From NCBI GenBank assembly GCA_947650365.1, contig OX393553.1, positions 64,311,596-64,375,595 on the forward strand: a DNA stretch of 64,000 bases, read 5' to 3'. The notes under the pieces are model-generated. The model made no database searches, had not been told where the DNA came from, and saw nothing but the letters and a program-made list of their open reading frames with translations. The DNA is from Chamaelirium japonicum (Eukaryota; Streptophyta; Magnoliopsida; Liliales; Melanthiaceae). Position 1 is the stretch's first letter, and the number at the start of each line of letters is the position of its first letter. The position numbers and the translations under genes are program-made. Below, piece after piece: positions 1 to 63,800 of the stretch.

Positions 1-218
1 TCAGGAGTCTTAGGACCCTGATCCTTGGATAATTTTATTCCATGTCTGAATGGAACCAGTCCCTTATTGGAGTTGTGCATACTGAATCTGACCAAGATAG
101 TATCTATGCAGGCAGACTATGACAGCGAGAGAGTCTTGTTCTGGCGATCTCGAGTTACCTTGATCTCCAGAACATAACTCGCTTCACCCAGGTCTTTCAT
201 GTCAAATTGAGAGGATAA

Positions 219-900
219 TCACACCTTCACTATAGACAATGTTCCAATATTGTTTCCAATGAGCAGGATATCGTCCACGTAAAGTACCAGAAAAACAACT
301 GTAGTCTTATCGTTCCTTTTATAAATACATGGTTCATCCATGTTATGTTCAAATCCATAAGACTGGATAGCCTGATCAAAACGCATGTTCCAACTTCTGG
401 ATGCTTGCTTCAGTCCATAAATGGACCTTTGTAACTTGCACACCAGACTTTCCTGACCTTTTGTGACAAAGCCGGGAGGCTGGGACATATAGATATCTTC
501 TTCCAAATCCCCGTTGAGGAATGCGGTCTTGACGTCCATTTTCCAGATCTCCCAATCATAATGGGCTGCAATGGACAAGAGGATCCGGATTGACTTAAAG
601 CATAGCCACTGGCAAAAAGGTTTCATCATAATCGATCCCTTCTCGCTGGGTATAACCCTTAGCGACTAGTCTAGCTTTGTAAGCCTCAACGGTATCAGCC
701 GGACCACTTTTTCTTTTGTGCACCCACTTACATCCAACAGGTTTAATGTTATGAGGCGGTGTTACAAGTGTCCAGACCGAATTTTGGGACATCGATGTCA
801 GTTCTGCCTCTATGACTTTCTGCCATGGTACATGGTTAGAGGATACCATCGCTTCGTCATAGTTCAGAGGATCATCCTCCTGAAACTCTGGATCTACCAT
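219..900 (-). pseudogene. Copia reverse transcriptase fragment, frame-broken
   Basis: Two overlapping minus-strand frames (595-900 and 219-629) together cover the N-terminal and central parts of a copia RT. Visible motifs are the palm segment DVKTAFLNGDLEEDIYMSQP, the region around YGLKQASRSW, and the catalytic box YVDDILLIGNN near 250-285. The YVDD aspartates are intact. One frame change near 600-630 separates the halves. The C-terminal part, connection and RNase H are not seen: the frame ends at 219 and sequence further left is degraded. It belongs to the copia element covering 1-8841. Confidence 0.85.
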
Positions 901-1440
901 GAAGGCTTCTCCAATGTATCTATCAGGAGCACTTGTGGTCCTCCCACTGCGACAAGCCTACGGTGGTTCCATAGGAGTCGATTCTACAGTATCGTTTATC
1001 TTAGTGGTATCGGCTCCCACTACGTTTTATGTCTGCATACTCCCATCGGTACCAAGCAATTCTTTAAGAACTACTTTACTGGTGGGCTTATGGTCTATTA
1101 AATAATCCTGCTCCAAGAATATGACGTTCGTCGAGACGATAACCTTTCTATCATCTGGATCATAAAATAAACCAATCTTTGTCCCTTTTGGATACCCAAC
1201 GAATAGACATACCTTAGTCTTTGACTCCATCTTAAAGTGTTTGTAGGCTTGGCTTTCGCTTCAACCACAGCTCACAAGGAGTTAGAGGTACTGACTTTGA
1301 TAAAACAAAGTTCAAAGTATATGCTGCCGTCTCTAGGGCATATCCCCGAAAACTAGGTGACAATGTTGCATAACTCATCATAGTCCAAACCATGTCTAAC
1401 AAAGTTTAGTTTCTCCTCTCAGATACATCATTTTGTTGCG
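900..1440 (-). pseudogene. Copia integrase C-terminal region and linker, decayed
   Basis: The minus-strand stretch 1027-1230 reads KVCLFVGYPKGTKIGLFYDP followed by a VSTNVIFLEQDY segment. This is the usual sequence after the integrase core in plant copia polyproteins, before the variable linker to RT. Flanking parts are broken into several frames. No function is expected. Confidence 0.7.
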
Positions 1441-2047
1441 GTGTCCCTGGTGCAGTCAACTGGGATACGATCCCATACTCACGCAGGTACCCAATAAATT
1501 CATCCGATAGGTATTCGCCTCCTCGATCCGATCAAAGAGACTTGATACTTTTACCTGTCTGCTTTTCTACTTCAGCTCTGAACTCCTTGAACTTATCAAA
1601 GGATTAAGACTTCCGCCACATTAGGTATATGTATCCAAATCTCGAGTGATCATACGTGAAGGTGATGAAATACTCGAAGCCTCCTATGGCACGAACACTT
1701 ATGGGCTCACATACATTAGTGTGTATCAACTCTAATACCTCCTGAGATCTGCTACCTTTGGCTCGGAAAGATCTTTTAGTCATCTTGCCTTCCAGGCAAG
1801 ACTCACACGTTGGTAGACTTTCTGAAATATCTGGACTTAAAAGTCCTATCTTAACCAACCTGTGAATCCTGTCTGAGGCTATGTGTCTAAGCCTTGGATG
1901 CCAAATGAGTGTTGGATTATCTGAGGGATTTTTCCTTTTAGATGAATAAACCACACATGCTTCAGTTATGTTATCCTGATTATGATTGGAGTTAATTACA
2001 TAGAGACCATTCTGTGTCTTTCCCTTACAAACAAAGGAACCATTCAA
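1440..2047 (-). pseudogene. Copia GAG-pre-integrase and integrase core, inactivated
   Basis: The frame 1604-2047 holds the HHCC zinc-binding region (LWHPRLRH, then CESC after about 30 residues) followed by the start of the integrase core. The usual first catalytic aspartate in the HTDVCGP-type motif is replaced: this copy reads HTNVCEP. Further downstream (about 1510-1550) the second motif SDRGGEY can still be read, but a stop codon lies directly before it and the frame has shifted at about 1604. Loss of a catalytic residue plus frame breaks means no active integrase. Confidence 0.8.
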
Positions 2048-2395
2048 TTTAATTGATACACCAGCAGCATCAAATTAAACTGAAAAACCTTCATTATTCA
2101 ATAAGGAAACAGAAATTAAATTTCATCTCAAGGACAGTACATAAAGTATGTCTCTAAGTATTAAACTTCTTCCATCAAGAAACTGCAAGACGAGATCTCC
2201 AACTGCTTCAGCCTCTGCCACGGTCTCAGTTCCCATGTTTAGGATTATCTCCCCATTATTCATTTTTCTTGTCTCTTTGAACCCCTACAAATTATTGCAA
2301 GCATGGTTAGTGGAACCAGAATCCATAATGCATGAAACTGTAGAACAACTGGATGTTACAAGGAATTCCACTATATGGATTTGAGATATACCTGT

Positions 2396-3209
2396 CTCAG
2401 CCTTCTTGGGAGCCGCGAGGCAATCACACTTTCAGTGCCCTTTCTTGTCGCATCGGAAACATTTTCCTTTGAGCTTCGTCGAACCATTCTGCTTAGGAAC
2501 CTGCAACTGCACCTGGCCCATCTTCACGGGCTTCTTAGACTTTCTTTTCTGAAACTTGCCTTTGGCTTTCAGAGAAGAATTCTGCTCTACGTTCAGGGAT
2601 TGGGCTCCTGCCTTCATCCCGTCCTCTGCTGCCTGGAGCGCTGCTAGGAGCTCTGCGTTAGACATCTCCAACCGGTTAAGGTTAAAGTTGGTAACGAAGC
2701 CCTCAAACGCTCCTGACAGAGACGCAAGGAAAATATCGATCTGGATCTCTGCATCCAAGATGACATCGAAAGAACCAAGCTCATTCAGATAGCCAAACAA
2801 TTTTCAGCATATGATCCCGAGCTAAAGTCCCCTCTGTTATTTTTGTGGACACCAATTTCTTAATGGTTAGGTAACGAGTTACCCGACTACGACCCTCGAA
2901 CATTTCCTTTAAATAGAGCATCATGTCTGAAGCGAAGGCCATGTCTTCGACTTGCTTCTGAAGGATGGTCTGCAAGGATGCCACTATGTAACACTTGCAC
3001 ATCTCATTAGCATCTAGCCAGTCTTTCCATTCCTTCAATTGAGCATCAGTAGCATTTGGTCCCGGCATGGCCGGTTGAGGGGTGCTTAGGGCAATTGTGT
3101 GTTTGCCAACCCTTAGGACGAGCATCAGGTTACGTTTCCAGTCCTCGTAGTTTGGTCCCGTAAGTTTGTTATTATTAAGGATGGAGGCAAGGGGGTCGAG
3201 CTTGGTCAT
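2396..3209 (-). pseudogene. Copia gag with broken zinc knuckle
   Basis: The gag starts at the ATG at 3207-3209 (MTKLDPLASILNNNKLTGPN). It runs as two overlapping frames, 2781-3209 and 2432-2800, so there is one frameshift near 2790. The C-terminal part is lysine-rich and ends in a CCHC zinc knuckle read as CFRCDKKGH, stop, KCDC. The stop is a TGA where the family normally has tryptophan, so the knuckle is cut after its histidine. The gag-type fold is inferred from sequence resemblance only. Confidence 0.8.
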
Positions 3210-3723
3210 GATTTATGTAAACAATGGTTTAAAGCAAAAATTAGGGTCTACTACAATCTATTTTATGAAATTTAAAAATAGATAATATTTACTCTAGCCG
3301 CTATGTCTTCACTACCTCAAGTGAAGACATCCAGGAATCTAAATTCCCTGGCTGGAGCACTGAGACTATCGGCCTTGAATTGGAGACAGCATCTCGGTGA
3401 GTGCATGCAACTGCTTTTGCCAACGGGGTTTTTATGACCCAGTCTTCATCAATATTACCCAAGGCAAACTGAAAGACCTCCCAGTCTCCTTTTGGCCGAC
3501 TTTATGTGACCCACGTGCACAATAATGGTGGCTTCACACAAGCTTTCGGATGCTTTCCACAAATCTAGGTGGTGTCGGCAGGGGGGTTCATAGGCTCCCG
3601 CGGTGTAGGAAAAAACCGTCACCCACTGCCACCGGCATCCTCCATGTCCCGAAGGAAACCACTAGGTGAACCAGCATGGAAGAAAACACATCTCTCACCC
3701 GGTGGGAATATCGAACTGCGTAC
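3210..3723 (-). other. Copia leader, gag-proximal part
   Basis: Non-coding sequence between gag and the nested LTR. It belongs to the untranslated leader of the copia element; the leader resumes at 6545 after the insertion. No coding signal or structured RNA was recognised. Confidence 0.55.
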
Positions 3724-6544
3724 TGTTGTGATATTTTAATTATACTCGCAAGTGCACAAATCGTTGATTGTAATGCAGCAGAGCGAGGTCGATCCCACAG
3801 GGACTTTGATAGGAAACTTAATAAATCTAAGTTAATTGGAACCTAATCTAGCTAACAATGGTTGAGAGTCTGATTAGATTAACTAAGCACTTAAATTAAC
3901 AAAAACTGAGTATATAATAAAGACTAAAGCAATTTAATTATGGAAAAGTACTTGGATTAGCGGAAAACTTAGGCTTTAGGATTTATCTTATCATCCTATG
4001 ATAGTTTAAGATTGATCATTATATTGTACTCAATTAAATCGTCGTAAGGACATATTCTAATCGGACAATTTAGCGATGAAAACAAGCATGATGCAAAAAT
4101 ATATAGAATATTTATAAAAAGATAGGCATTAGGCATACTATTGCATGTAACATTGATTCTTAGCATGAACCATCATATGATCATAATGAATTTAAGATAA
4201 GCATTCACTATATCTAATGCATGGAAAATCTAGAGAATATATCAACATGCGTTAGTGGAATATTCTATTTTTAAACATTGAAACATAATTAATAATCAAC
4301 CCCAAAACATAACATAGAACACTAGTAATTCCCCATTGGCCCACGCTATGGAATTTAGCTAGACATAGGTTTTGTTACATCAAAGGAAAAAATCGGAAAT
4401 AAACGAAGTACAGTTCATCTTTGAAGATTGCGCCATAGATTTCGTATTCTTCGATCTCGTTCCTTGATGCGTTCTCCGCTTTGGCTTGCTCACGTCGTCG
4501 CCTAGATGATGGTGCGATGATGGCTCAGATGATGGATGAAGGACGATGGTGGCCGGTGGATGTGGAAGTAGGTAAGGTGATGGGGAGGATTAAGGTTTGT
4601 GGTTGAGGATGGTATAGGGTCGTCGGTCGGTAGAAAATTATGGTAAGGTTTCGTCCTAGGTGGTAGATGGCATCCCCTCGGGTTCGTAGAAGATGGCTCT
4701 TATATAGAGAGAAGATGAGAGAGAGGCCGGGTGAGAGAGATAGGCTCGGATAAGATGGGGTTCATGGTTTTAGAGAGATAAAACGTGAGGGTTTCGTGAG
4801 ACTTTGGGGTGCAGATAAGGCAAGCTAGAGAGAGGGACGTTCGGGTGAATTTTTGGAGATCTACGTCCATGGCCCGAGCCGGATAAGGAAAGAGAAAAGA
4901 GATCGCGATGGGGATCGGACGATAGAGAGAATCGGGTATGAGAGAGCTGGGTCAGATGAGTTGAGGCTCTCATGGATATGAAGACACGGACGGCTAGAGT
5001 CTAGAGAGAGAAATTAAGAAAGAGAGAAAAGGAAAGAAAGAGTGGGTTTCGGTTAAAACTAGAGAGAGAAAAAGGAAAGGGATAGAGAAAATCGGATGGG
5101 CACGAGCAAATTTTAAAAAGAGATGAGATCTGGCCGGGTTGGACGGTCGGGATGAGGCTTTAGAGGGGGAAATCTAGAGAGATATAAGGAAAAAGATTAG
5201 AGAGAGAAATGCGGGACGCAGGAAAATAAGAGGAGAAGAGACGTCCGGAGCTCAGCTCTCGATCGGGTCGGGCCGGGGCTGATGTTGCCTCCAGATGGCT
5301 GCGATGCAATCGGACGGGTAAGGGTGGTCGGTTGAGAGAATCCCGGGGAGAGAGAGAAGAGAGAAGATTAGAGAGAAAAACAAAAGGGACGGCTGGGATT
5401 TGGACTCCGGATGACTGTGATCAAATGAGGTGGAGACGGGCTGCGGACATTTAAGGTGGCCCATGCATGCATGTGCATGGAAGCTAGGACGGTTGCGATG
5501 CATGAGCTGAAGTTTCGGAAAGAGAGAGTCAGTTATAGAGATAAAATCAAGGGAGATTTAGATAGAGAAAAACCAGGTTCGGTGAAGAAAGAGAAACGAG
5601 ATAGAGAGAGTGGGTGTATCGGATGGCTGGGATTGGGTTTTGAGAGAGAAAGAGAGATATGGAGAGTGGGCTCATGCATGGGAATGGACCAGCTGCGATC
5701 AGCCCATGCACGGATGGGATTTAAGAGGGCTCAGGTGCAATGCTCCATGGCTAAGAGGTTGGGTGCAAGACCGAGCCGGGTTTGATACTTAAAGACCTAT
5801 GGAAATACGCAGCTTTGATTTAGAAGGAAGAGAAGAGGTCATGAGAGCTAGAGAATCGGGTTTGTGCGATTCGACCAAAGTCTTGGCCATGACGGGTTTA
5901 TGGGCGGCTATGTATATAGACGGTCGCGATGGGTACGATGGTGAAATAAGAAGAGTATGGAATGGGCAACTTGGGTTGGTTAATGGGTTCAAGCGCAATG
6001 GGGTCACGTGGGAGGCTTGGTCATCACCATCCGAACTCATCATCAAATCCATCATCTCTCCTTTGCATTCATGTAGTCATCTTCTGGTTCGAGTCATGCG
6101 TTGCAGTGGCTTGTTGAAGTACGTCTTCCCTTGGCCGAATTCTTCCAAGTATCCTTTTCTTATTATTCTTCAGAATAGGCGTCTAAATGAGCTGTGCAAC
6201 CTCCATCGGAGCGCCATGAGAATATCCACTACTTAGTCTTGATACCCTTGAGCTGACTGCATTGAGAACCGGGTCGATTTCCTAAAAGACACATAAAATG
6301 ACGTGTATTAGATTATAATGTGATTATCGATAAAAAGGACAATTTGGACTATCTGGCTCTGTATCTTTCATGCATGCAATGTATGAGAGCGAACCAATAT
6401 ACCGTTAGGTTCGTATAAAAGTCTATTATATCATGGTGCTAAGAAATTCATGCAGTTTACGTGTATTATAAAAGTTTTACGTAACAAACTGACGATATAT
6501 GCTTGAGAATAATCAGATAATTTGCATAAATTGGTCGCTCAACA
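3724..6544. mobile_element. Probable solo LTR nested in the copia leader
   Basis: It starts TGTTG and ends CAACA, a 5-bp terminal inverted repeat typical of LTRs. The flanking pentamers are CGTAC on the left and CATAC on the right, a 4/5 target duplication. The first 80 bases resemble the ends of long LTRs of plant gypsy elements (ACTCGCAAGTGCACAAATCG followed by GATCCCACAGGGACT). The interior is AT-rich at the left and purine-rich (GAGAGA) from about 4680 to 5680. No gag or pol was found. At 2821 bp it is long for an LTR, so a small non-autonomous element with unseen short LTRs is the alternative. Confidence 0.6.
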
Positions 6545-7973
6545 CATACTTCCCACCCAGACCCTTAGGCGGTTGATTGTGGAGGCCAGGGGCTCCCCTT
6601 TGGAGGGAACCTTTTACACATTCCTTCTTTGTGAGGTTTTATGTATATCTAGAAAGGTCACGACCTCCTAGACTTAGACCCTGGTCTACCGTGCTCCCAC
6701 TAGGATTACAAACCTTCCCGCAAAGCATTAGTATCCTTAGAAAATATCATAGTCCCTACCTCGAATACTTAGCTTTCGCCTTTCTTGCAAGGATCACATT
6801 ACATAGATTCCAAGGATCCCGATGCCTTACTAGTTTGCCCATAATCCTAAGATCCGGAACCTAGCCTAAGGTCAATATGTAAAGGACTCCCACTAGAATG
6901 ACGCCTCGTTCACAATTTGATGCCTGATGTCATAGTAGACCTCATCTCATTATAGGTTTGGATGTTGGCCAAATAGGGACATCCGATAACCTCCGCCGGA
7001 CCTCAAGCTAATGGTGGCATAACTAAATCGTGATGAGTTCATACTACCATCAAACGTCAACTAGAAACGGGTATCACTTAGTAGAATCCTAACCTAACTT
7101 GGTCGCTAGGACCATGTGGGGAAAAGGCATCCCACTAGGGTTATCATACTTCTTATGGGGATATTAGTTATCTCTAAACAAATATAACACTACGTCTATA
7201 TCGGTGCATAGTACTTGGCTACCTGAACTACCATGAGGGCGGTTATCACCTTTCCTTTTAGCTAGCCACCGGATTCGCACGTGTTAGAACCATATAGAGA
7301 CACCGATAAATTCATAAGCCAAGTACTAACCTTAAGCCTGATCTAGAGACAAACTCACAAGCAAGATAGATAAGTAAATTATCATCGGGGTTTTCTAAAC
7401 ACTAAGTAAAGAGAATCAACAGAAATAACATCCAAACTGAATCAAGTCCAGGGTCTGACCCCTGAACCTGAATAGCACAGCCGCGATATCCTGCTCTTCC
7501 ATTCTGCACGATCTCTGACGACGATCCCGATCATCGCCAATGTGCACGCTTTCGTCGGGTCTTTGCACGCCATGGTATCGCTTGCCTAAACCATGGATGT
7601 AGCATCATCTCCTTCTTCCTGTGACCAAAAAACTAACACGCTCCGAGCAAGTGGTCGTTTGTGTACAATTTCGCTAGAAAAAAAAAAATCCTAGAAAACA
7701 TGGCCAGGGAACCGACGGTGGTCAACCTCCACCCCCGCCCATCTAGAGCCTTAAAATCCACAAGCACAATAATAATCAATGCAAAATTAAATCCGGGGTC
7801 CGACCCCCAGAGGCATGTAATCACAGATTACTATTGAGCGTGACACCTGCAAAAAGACGATACATAGCACAATCCATATGCATGATCTACGCCGAACCCC
7901 GCCGAAAACATATGACATCATATATTCACATGATGTTTTCATGAATTCATGCATAAAACATACACCAAAGCAT
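6545..7973 (-). other. Copia leader, PBS-proximal part
   Basis: Continuation of the copia leader to the right of the nested LTR. It contains several variants of CCCACTAGG but no protein-coding resemblance. Small open frames here (for example 6577-6864) have no recognisable content. Confidence 0.5.
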
Positions 7974-7985
7974 GCTCTGATACCA
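7974..7985 (-). promoter_or_regulatory. Copia primer-binding site
   Basis: On the minus strand it reads TGGTATCAGAGC, the standard plant copia primer-binding site complementary to initiator methionine tRNA. It lies two bases from the proposed LTR boundary, which fixes the LTR as the 5' one and the element as minus-strand. Confidence 0.85.
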
Positions 7986-7987
7986 AT

Positions 7988-8841
7988 TATTGAAATTAGA
8001 TCCGCTTATCAGAGTCGCAGCGGAAGCAAAAGATAGACCCGAAGATCATACGGTGTATGTTTCATTACAATTAATTCTACAAAACAATCTACATGCAAAT
8101 CTATGATCTTAGTATATATGCGGACACCCTAGAGGCATACTATGATCTACGGAAGATATGCATGCATCTAGTTAGGTGTTTAGAATCATCATACCTTTTA
8201 AATCTATGATTCGAAGAGAATGGAACGATGATGAACCGCACTTGAATCGCAAGGGAAACTGTTGGATAGCACCTTGTCCTTTGCGAATTGAGGAATCCTC
8301 GAAGTCTCGTCTCTGAGTGCAAGGACTACGAGCCGACGGAGGAATTCGTTGCAAAGTCGATGGCATGCCGGTAGGTCTCCTCCTTCACTTTCTCTCTTCT
8401 TCCTTCTACTTCCTTCCTCCTTCTTCTTCCTTCTTCTTCCTCTTTCTTCCTTGGCCAAAACCTCAGAGAAGGAGAGAGGGAGAGGGGGGTTGGATTTTCT
8501 GGAGGGGGAGAGGCTAGGGCCAGCCCCTCCCTCTCTATTCCACTTATAGGGCCGGCCTCCTAGTGCTACAAGCAAGCTAGGGCTGGCCCTAGATGGATAG
8601 GGATGAGGGGGGGGGGGCGGTTTTCAGGGTTTCCACAGCTCTATCGTAAAGCATGGACGAAAACGCCCTTCACGAACAGTGAAAAATTGAAAGAGAGATT
8701 GAGTGAGGTGCGCTACTCAAAATCGAGTTCCGTCAATGCCTATGAGCTCCTGAAATTATTCCGCTCATTTTTTAGATCCATATTCAATATGTTCTGAGCC
8801 ATATTTCAGTATTTACCAAAATACCCTTATAGCCCCTAACA
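7988..8841 (-). repeat. Copia 5' LTR
   Basis: On the minus strand it begins TGTTAGGGGC and ends AATTTCAATA next to the primer-binding site. The expected terminal CA is TA here, consistent with a C-to-T change. A TATA-like CCTATAAGTGG lies near 8550 in minus-strand reading, followed by a CT-rich stretch (8390-8530). The right boundary is inferred from the TGTTAGG start motif; the other LTR lies off the window, so the pair cannot be aligned. Confidence 0.7.
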
Positions 8842-9943
8842 CATGTGAATTAGGTTCTTAGGCTCCGGGCTTACGCTCCATCGCGCTACTTCGTATCCAA
8901 CGTATCCAACCAGGTCGGGGAATAATTCCTATACGCAACGACAGGGTGGAACCTTCAGGGTTCGGGATCTCTAGCTCCAACCGGATCCCTGATTAACTGT
9001 TTCGGTGATACACCGAAAGTTTCGTTAATCAGCCCTAATCCGATTAACCCGCGTAGCCACCCAGAGTGCGACACGAGTTGAACTCTAGTGATCCTAAACT
9101 TATTTTACTCACTCGTAACCCTGTTCTCTACTATACTCTGATAATCCTTAGTCCCTCATATTACTGGTGCCATAATACGACTCGGGCGGTGGGGAGCACT
9201 GTCAGATCCCGATCGAGCATCTGACTAGGAATTGATGACTTATCATCTATAACATCACACACCTTCCGGTGCTATGCCTAGCATCCGGAACATCATCAGT
9301 CATACTGACAACCACCAAGCCTGGGTTAACTGTGTGAACAGATTGACTCATCAAAACACACACATCCAACACTGGACGTCGGATAACCTGTAGGGATTAC
9401 ATGTCACTCAAGCGCCAGCCGGGTAACCCAACGTACCATGGTATTGGACTATGGAAGGTCTGCACACGTTGGCACATCAAAGCACCACACAACTGGTTGA
9501 CCCAGTGTACATGGTCCCTCAGAGTTAAGGACAGATTATCTATAGTAGTAAGACGGTTTATGCACCAGTGTCTGAATCACTGAACTGTGCACCGTCTTGG
9601 TTCCTGTTCAACACGATCATCGTGTTTGGTCAGGTGAATGGGAATCCCACGTTCTCGTGGTGGAGACTTCACCACATCCTCTACCTGCCAACAGCTTGTT
9701 CTCGGTGAAGCGACCGACATCACCTAAGCTGTGAACTAGTTTTAGGTCTACACACAATTGGTCCACTGGGTCTCCCAAGCATGGATTCACCATGCGCCTC
9801 AGTGGCCTACTGTGTTTCCTATGGTCCTTTATTATATGTGTATTAACATATACCAAAGTAGTATTCTAATTAAAAGCAATAACCAAAGTTATCTTTATTA
9901 ATGTTAATACAGAAAATCCACGCTCAAGACACACGAGCTACAA
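8842..9943. other. Unclassified intergenic sequence
   Basis: No coding region, LTR pair or RNA gene was recognised. The stretch lacks sustained open frames and looks like decayed retroelement leader or intergenic DNA. Confidence 0.4.
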
Positions 9944-10690
9944 TAGTGTACACGTAGGCCTGTTAGTGCCTACCATTGTCCGACACTGTTCTCCACTACA
10001 TGCCGTTGCGTGGCCGGCACCGACCATCTTCCACAACCATTTATCACAAAACAATCATTTTGCAACTATATGGTAGTTGTCACTCATGCTTTTCAAAGTA
10101 AATGAATTATAAGTCACGCAACTCATAAAGTAAATGAATTATAAGTTGTTTAAATCATGCTTTTTTGCCTTGGATCCTAAGTGTTTGTGAGCAGTTTATG
10201 CAACGTATCAACATATATCATCGTCATAAGATGTTAATCCCAGATACCCGGGCCCCAACGATGCAAGCCGCATGGCTTGAAATTAGACCATTGTGATTAT
10301 GTTTGTCATGCAGTGGAGTCAATCCATCAGCTACTTTGAAGAAACCGAGTTTTAGGTGTGCGAGTAACTGAGAAAAGGGGTTTAGGGGAGCCACACCACA
10401 TTAGGTATCAAGATTTGAAAAGAGAGCAGATTAGGCAAACCTCCCCCCTCACCTCTTATCTAGTGTACATGTAGGTCTGTCAGTGCCCGTCATTGTCCGA
10501 CACTGTTCACCACTGCATGCTGTTGCGTGGTCACCATCGACCATTTTCCACAACTATTTATCACAAAACAATCGTTTTGCAACTATATGGTAGGTGTAAC
10601 TCATACTTTTCAAAGTAAATGGATTATAAGTCACGCAACTCATAAAAGTAAATAAATTATAAGTTATGTAACTCATGCTTTTCAAAGTGC
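9944..10690. repeat. Pair of direct repeats of about 225 bp
   Basis: The stretch starting TAGTGTACACGTAGGCCTGT at 9944 recurs at 10461 as TAGTGTACATGTAGGTCTGT. Both continue through GTCCGACACTGTTC, TTTATCACAAAACAATC and a run of short TCAAAGTAAATGAATTATAA units. The two copies differ by scattered substitutions and small indels; about 300 bp of unrelated sequence separates them. They could be LTRs of a very small element or an old segmental duplication; no primer-binding site was found between them. Confidence 0.7.
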
Positions 10691-11010
10691 ATGAATTAAA
10701 ACTCACGCTTTTCCATGTGCATATGAGTTGTAACTCCAATAAGTAATTGCAACTCAACCTAATCAAATGGAGGCTAAGAGTAGGGGCAATTTTACCATAC
10801 TGAACCCATTCGACGGTGAGCGTTATTCCAGGGCCATGAGATGAACCCCAGACGGATTCCTGAGATCCACCCTAAGGTCATCCGACGGTCGCATGAATTG
10901 GTACCATAGAATTTCCCTTTAAAATTTGGGCTAATGTGTGTAAGGTCCCTGACAAAGAGAGGATATACAAAAGATCAGTTTATCCTAAGGTCCCTGCCCC
11001 GAAACTAAGC
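10691..11010. other. Upstream intergenic stretch
   Basis: AT-balanced sequence with no recognised gene or repeat. It ends at a C run (11010-11020). Confidence 0.4.
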
Positions 11011-11400
11011 CCCCCCCCCCGTCCCTTTCTTCTCCCCTCTCTCCCGAGCAGCGACCGGCTCTGGCGGTAGTGGTAGGGGTGGCGAGCGCGAGCAGCTCCG
11101 GTAGCTGCGGCGGGCAATGGGCGCGACCGGCTCCGGTGGCAGCAATACGTGCGGCGGGCGACGGGCGCGAGCGGCTCCGGCGACAGCGACCTCGACGACC
11201 TCGCGAGCGGCGGAGACGAAGGCGGTAGCAGCTGCGGCTGGGATTCGATTAGGTCTAGGGTTCATCCCATATCCTGTAGATTAGGTTCGGCTGGGGGGGG
11301 GGGGGGGTTCAGTTAGGTCCGGCAGCGGCGGGGTAGGGGGGGGGGGGGGGGGTCAGTTAGGTCCAGCGACGGCGACAGGGGAGGGGGGCGAGGGGTTTCA
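11011..11400 (+). promoter_or_regulatory. GC-rich, G-tract-bearing region upstream of PIGN
   Basis: 11040-11240 is GC-rich with degenerate CGACCGGCTCCGG units. 11295-11355 holds two long G runs inside a tandemly repeated segment containing TCAGTTAGGTCC. The region lies 220-600 bp before the PIGN start codon and could hold its promoter or 5' UTR, but no convincing TATA box or transcription start was seen. Frames here on both strands are by-products of GC content. Confidence 0.4.
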
Positions 11401-11621
11401 ATGGTTCGGAGGAATCTGGTGCAACACCATCTTGTTGCTATCCTTGCCCTTAAACAGATCTCTTTGTCACGTACCTCTCACTAAGTCCCCTTAAAATTTT
11501 GTTATTTGATTATTTTTTCTTTGGGTTGGTGCCAATCTTGATTGGTGGGTTCAGCACTTCAACAAGAATTCCCCTTTTAATTAAGACTTCCAATCTCCGT
11601 GATACTCAGCTTAAGATAATA

Positions 11622-63237
<51,616 letters not shown>

Positions 63238-63560
63238 TACGGTGGAATTCTGTTTTTGAGTAGCGGAGCCGGTGGCAGAAAGGTCCTCCTGATTTTCTCT
63301 TGTAGGGGGGCGTCTTAACGAAGATTTTAGGTTTTATGTATTTCTTTCTCTTGTTTTAATATGCTATTAACATGATGCTGTTATTCTTTATCCAATTTTG
63401 ATATGTTGGAATAAGTGGTATTTACTAATAATGTAAACAATCTGTCTTATTTTGGAATTATATATGTTGGTTTCTCTTTTTTCAATCCCATCAAGCTAAA
63501 ACACCAATTTGCGCGAAAAAGAATCGGTAGATGTATTTTGATAAAGATTTCTTCTTTACT
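63238..63560 (+). other. PIGN 3' UTR, probable
   Basis: T-rich sequence after the stop codon. Candidate polyadenylation signals are AATAAG near 63410 and AATAATGTAAAC near 63426. The true cleavage site cannot be told from sequence alone. Confidence 0.5.
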
Positions 63561-63594
63561 AGATATGCCAAATGTATGTTTTCAATATTTTTTT

Positions 63595-63800
63595 TTGAAA
63601 AATTACGATTGCCCCCATGTAGTTTCACCCGAAAATCACGTAAACCCCCTTCAAATTCTTTTTGTGCCAAACTAGCATCTAGAATTTCACAATATAGCAC
63701 TTATCTCCCCTCTGTGAGCTATCCGGCTTACTTAATGAAGGCGAACATTGCGAGGTATCGCATACCGTTTGGATGGCGGTGGAGTCCATCTGGTGTGCTT
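63595..63800. repeat. Possible MITE end downstream of PIGN
   Basis: ATTGCCCCCATGTAGTTTCA, AAATCACGTAAACCCCCTTC and ATAGCACTTATCTCCCCTCT look like one arm of a MITE comparable to that at 42959-43100. The second arm was not found. Confidence 0.4.

Larger units (their letters stand above)
1..8841 (-). mobile_element. Decayed Ty1/copia retrotransposon, left part outside the window
   Basis: Read on the minus strand, the order is 5' LTR (7988-8841), primer-binding site, long leader, gag, integrase, then reverse transcriptase at the window edge. Integrase before RT is the copia order. The RNase H region and 3' LTR lie before base 1. The coding part has stops and frame breaks throughout, so the copy is dead. 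A second LTR (3724-6544) sits inside the leader and must be younger. The lineage within copia was not resolved. Confidence 0.88.

Noticed and set aside
11005-11265. 86-codon alanine-rich frame upstream of PIGN
   Set aside because: GC-driven; the opposite strand is similarly open, and no domain or splice context supports it.
11499-11621. Upstream in-frame ATG extending PIGN by 41 residues
   Set aside because: The added residues are unlike the family N-terminus, and the stretch looks like T-rich 5' UTR. Not excluded without transcript data.
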